NCBI RefSeq assembly: GCF_028898845.1
Contig: NZ_CP118574.1
Coordinates: forward strand, 620,001 to 684,000
Reading direction: 5' to 3'
DNA length: 64,000 bases
DNA from: Streptomyces sp. WZ-12
Lineage (GTDB): Bacteria; Actinomycetota; Actinomycetes; Streptomycetales; Streptomycetaceae
Below are positions 61,779 to 64,000 of this stretch, in pieces. A program made the position numbers and the translations under genes. The notes under the pieces are model-generated. The model searched no databases. It was not told the DNA's origin and saw only the letters and a program-made list of their open reading frames with translations. Each line of letters opens with the position of its first letter. Within the stretch, counting starts at the first letter, position 1.

Positions 61779-61852
61779 GCCTTCGGGCCGCACCAGCCCG
61801 AACTGACATGCCGTCACCCCCAAGCCCAGAGACCTCATTCTGATTCCAGTCC

Positions 61853-62617
61853 TTAGAGCGTGGAGCCGCCGGTGGTGTCGATGCGCTGGCCGGTGATCCA
61901 GCGGGAGTCGTCGGAGGCGAGGAAGGCGGCGACGTCGGCGATGTCGGAGGGCCGACCGACACGGTTGAAAACCGAATAGGCCGCCAGTGCCGCCCGCCCC
62001 TCGGGCGTCGCGCACCGTGCTTCGGTCACATGGGTCTCGATCCAGCCAGGGGCGATGGTGTTCACCGTGATCCCGCGCCCGCCGAGTTCCTTGGCAAGGG
62101 TGAGCGTGAGGGTGTCCAAGCCGCCTTTGGAGACGCCGTAGGCGACGGATGATGGGTGCGCCGTACGCGTCACCGCCGACGAGACGTTGATGATGCGTCC
62201 GCCGTCCCGCATCCGGCGCAGGCCATGCTGAATGATGAAGAACGGCGCCTTGATGTTGATCGCGACGGTCTGGTCGAACTCCTCCTCCGTAGCCTCGTGT
62301 ATGCGGCCGGAGAACCTGGTTGCTGCGTTGTTCACGAGTATGTCGAGACCTGGCTCGGCACCGTGCGCGGCGAGTTCGGCGTCGAAGGCAGCCAAAAGAG
62401 CCTGAGCATCACCGGGCACTCCCAGTTCCGCCTTGATGGCGAACGCCCGTCCGCCGGCCTCCTCGATGCTGGCGAGCGTTTCCTTCGCCGCGGCGTCGTT
62501 GCGGTGGTAGTGGACGGCGACCAGCGCACCGTCGTGTGCGAGGCGCTGGGCGATGCCTCGGCCGATGCCTCGGCTGGCTCCCGTCACCAGCGCGGTCTTT
62601 CCGTTGAGGTCACTCAT
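61853..62617 (-). CDS. SDR-family oxidoreductase, downstream of the AfsA-type gene
   Basis: 254 aa from ATG 62617. TGASRGIG (12-19), NNAATRFSG, Ser in INVSSAVTR, Y-x-x-x-K in AYGVSKGGLDTL and IAPGWIETHVTE; ends ITGQRIDTTGGSTL. The stop TAA (61853-61855) coincides with the right TTA duplication of the IS5-type element. It lies 131 bases after the AfsA-type gene on the same strand; an SDR acts as ketoreductase in gamma-butyrolactone pathways, which is a reasonable but unproven role here. Confidence 0.9.
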   Translation of the reverse strand: MSDLNGKTALVTGASRGIGRGIAQRLAHDGALVAVHYHRNDAAAKETLASIEEAGGRAFAIKAELGVPGDAQALLAAFDAELAAHGAEPGLDILVNNAATRFSGRIHEATEEEFDQTVAINIKAPFFIIQHGLRRMRDGGRIINVSSAVTRTAHPSSVAYGVSKGGLDTLTLTLAKELGGRGITVNTIAPGWIETHVTEARCATPEGRAALAAYSVFNRVGRPSDIADVAAFLASDDSRWITGQRIDTTGGSTL

Positions 62618-62748
62618 AATGCGCGTCGACTTTCCAGTGCGTGCGGCGGGCGAACTGCCGCCGGTCGATCCGGTGCTGAGGAAGGATCACGGCGCGCAGG
62701 CTCGAGCCATGTGTCCTGAAGGAGGAGGTGTGCGGTGATCGCGGGGTG

Positions 62749-63702
62749 TCAGCCGCGTCCATCTGGCGCTGTGAAGGTGGACACGAACACTGTCTCGCCA
62801 TCTTGAACGCCGGTGACCTGCACCGTGGTGGTGCCGGGCAGCGGCACGCGGCGGGCCTCAAGGACGCAGGGGGTGCCATGCTCGGCGTAGCGGTGGAACT
62901 CGGTGCCGAGGGTGTGCGGGACGAAGCGGTCGGGTGCAGTCAGGGCGTACGCGGCCTGCAGCGCAGCATCAACCAGCACCATGCCCGGGACGTGATCGCT
63001 CGTCGGCTTCACGACCGCGGCATGGCCGGGGGCTATGCGCAGTAGCCAACGGTTGGGTCCCCCTGCGGGCGAGAGCAGGACCTCGTGCTCGGTGTCGCTG
63101 CCCGTCAGCTGGGGTGGAATGGGGATGGGGAGAAGTCCGGGGGTGTGCCGGGCGGTCAGCCGCTCGCCACGGATCCGACGGTAGGCAGCGGGGGACGCGA
63201 CGGTGACGTGGGAGTGCCCGGTCGCGACAATCCCGCCCGGTGTATGCGCGGTCATGCCGAAGCGGCCGCTGGCCAACATGCCGGCCCGCATTCGGAGGTT
63301 GCCGCATACGACGTCGATCCTCAGCAGTGTCGGACCGGTGTCGGTGTCGAGCCGCTCGGGATGCATGGTGAAAGCGAGATCTTCGAGTATGAAGTGGTGG
63401 CCCACCGGGACGCCCAGTTCGGCATGCGAGAGCAGCAGCCCGGCCTGACGGATGGTCTCGGCGGTGAGGATGAGCGGGCGGGGGGTGAAGTACCCATGGT
63501 CGTGCGGCCACCGGGCGCTGACCGAGAAGTGGCGATCATCCACCCGTTGCCAGGAGGTGATCAAAATGTCGTCGACGCTGAGACGGTGCACGAATTCGCG
63601 CGCAACACGAGCGCCGGAGTGGGGCTCCTGGGCAGCTGGCCGGCACAACCGATGTGGGGACGTGGACGTAACCGCGCCTCTGACGTGCATCGTGTCGCTC
63701 AT
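62749..63702 (-). CDS. AfsA/ScbA-family gamma-butyrolactone biosynthesis protein
   Basis: 317 aa from ATG 63702. Two hotdog A-factor domains: the first has AREFVHRLSVDDILITSWQR and RWPHDHGYF, the second LTGSDTEHEVLLSP..., SDHVPGMVLVDAALQAAYAL. These match AfsA/ScbA-type synthases, which couple a glycerol-derived C3 unit with a beta-keto acid to start signalling-butyrolactone synthesis. A matching regulatory palindrome lies 50 bases upstream. The receptor gene usually nearby is not in this window. Confidence 0.92.
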   Translation of the reverse strand: MSDTMHVRGAVTSTSPHRLCRPAAQEPHSGARVAREFVHRLSVDDILITSWQRVDDRHFSVSARWPHDHGYFTPRPLILTAETIRQAGLLLSHAELGVPVGHHFILEDLAFTMHPERLDTDTGPTLLRIDVVCGNLRMRAGMLASGRFGMTAHTPGGIVATGHSHVTVASPAAYRRIRGERLTARHTPGLLPIPIPPQLTGSDTEHEVLLSPAGGPNRWLLRIAPGHAAVVKPTSDHVPGMVLVDAALQAAYALTAPDRFVPHTLGTEFHRYAEHGTPCVLEARRVPLPGTTTVQVTGVQDGETVFVSTFTAPDGRG

Positions 63703-63750
63703 GACCGCCCCCAGGCGTCTGTATCTGTAACGGAGTGAGTGTCTAGCGCC

Positions 63751-63780
63751 GATAACTTACCTACCGTCCGGTTTTATATC
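63751..63780. promoter_or_regulatory. Autoregulatory-element-like site (gamma-butyrolactone receptor binding)
   Basis: GATAACTTACCTACCG / TCCGGTTTTATATC is an imperfect palindrome with the ACC...CGGTTT layout of ScbR/ArpA-type sites, centred at about 63765, 63 bases upstream of the AfsA-type start. Assignment rests on resemblance to the known consensus. Confidence 0.6.
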
Positions 63781-63919
63781 CAATGCCGGGCTAGCCTGAG
63801 TTCGACAGTTGCCAGGCATGCTTCGATGTGGCGTTCACCTGGGGCGGCATGAGCGAGGAGCATGCCTAGAGGGCTCGCCGCGCCCTGCCTGGGGCGCGGA
63901 AATCGCGAGGCAAGCACAA

Positions 63920-63933
63920 GTGATGATCATCAC
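63920..63933. promoter_or_regulatory. 14-bp perfect palindrome GTGATGATCATCAC
   Basis: Exactly self-complementary, between the AfsA-type promoter and the right edge. It may be an operator for a gene outside the window. Confidence 0.5.
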
Positions 63934-64000
63934 ATATCTGCATGAGAGGGTACATTCTGCCGTTGACGGCGATGCGAACAGGGTCCTCTGCGGCGGATGG

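Larger units (their letters stand above)
57176..61852 (+). mobile_element. IS5-type element with an RCC1-like gene between its ends, split by an IS21-type element
   Basis: Terminal inverted repeats at 57176-57203 and 61825-61852 agree in 27 of 28 bases. TTA flanks both ends (57173-57175; 61853-61855). Inside: transposase (split), IS21-type element (58010-60783) and a seven-repeat RCC1-like gene. A weaker right-end-like sequence (17 of 23 matches) lies at 60851-60873, overlapping the transposase stop. Without the IS21 and one duplication the element is about 1.9 kb. Confidence 0.85.

Overview
The window is high-GC actinobacterial DNA that looks like a Streptomyces chromosome arm. Evidence: strong third-position GC bias, frequent GTG starts, purine-rich ribosome binding sites, F420-dependent luciferase-like oxidoreductases, an AfsA-type gamma-butyrolactone synthase, and insertion sequences of types common in Streptomyces. 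No rRNA, tRNA or CRISPR array is visible. The gene content is accessory: many one-regulator/one-enzyme modules (TetR, MarR, AraC, HxlR, PadR, GntR, WYL, PucR-like) beside SDRs, alpha/beta hydrolases, SnoaL/NTF2-like proteins, VOC proteins and serine hydrolases.

Layout. 0-3.1 kb: a two-gene unit of a ComEC-like metallo-hydrolase and a large beta-rich unknown protein cut by the left edge. 3.6-9.6 kb: TetR/SDR (abnormally overlapping), an IS630 relic, an F420-type oxidoreductase, an NmrA/SnoaL pair facing an AraC regulator, and a PEBP lipoprotein. 9.7-14.9 kb: GH15 glucanohydrolase, AlkA-like glycosylase, a VOC gene split by an IS982-type element, its MarR neighbour, and an acyl-CoA-synthetase tail. 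15.3-19.0 kb: SnoaL, WYL regulator facing a VOC protein, and an IS630-type element that also carries a pRiA4b-ORF3 gene between its inverted repeats. 19.5-26.1 kb: TetR/SnoaL, cyclase, TetR/hydrolase/F420 oxidoreductase, and a small secreted protein. 26.3-34.2 kb: a serine hydrolase, then an IS-rich zone (IS5-type relic cutting a MarR gene, a complete IS630 element, an IS5-type element with a 258-bp deleted derivative and further fragments) around HxlR/hydrolase and PadR/membrane-protein pairs.

34.3-39.0 kb is a probable catabolic operon: TIM-barrel isomerase-like protein, lipocalin-like protein, extradiol-dioxygenase-like VOC protein, fumarylacetoacetase-family hydrolase and SnoaL-like protein, followed by a GntR regulator whose promoter shares a motif with the operon promoter. 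It is followed by a haloacetate-dehalogenase-like enzyme with all catalytic residues, a class-III aminotransferase, a TetR/glycosidase-like pair, a PucR-like regulator, a CocE-type esterase and a CaiB-type CoA transferase. 48.5-55.5 kb: SnoaL/SDR, MmyB-like regulator, EstB-type hydrolase, an SDR/TetR pair with three matching operators, and a secreted GH79-like glycosidase.

56.2-61.9 kb holds the most unusual structure. Two convergent genes whose stop codons shared the bases TTAG were separated by an IS5-type element flanked by TTA duplications. Between its 28-bp inverted repeats lie the transposase gene and a complete seven-repeat RCC1-like gene, and the transposase is itself split by a full IS21-type element with ATCCG duplications. 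The right end, 61.9-64.0 kb, holds an SDR and an AfsA-family gene with an autoregulatory-element-like site upstream, so a gamma-butyrolactone signalling locus probably continues beyond the window.
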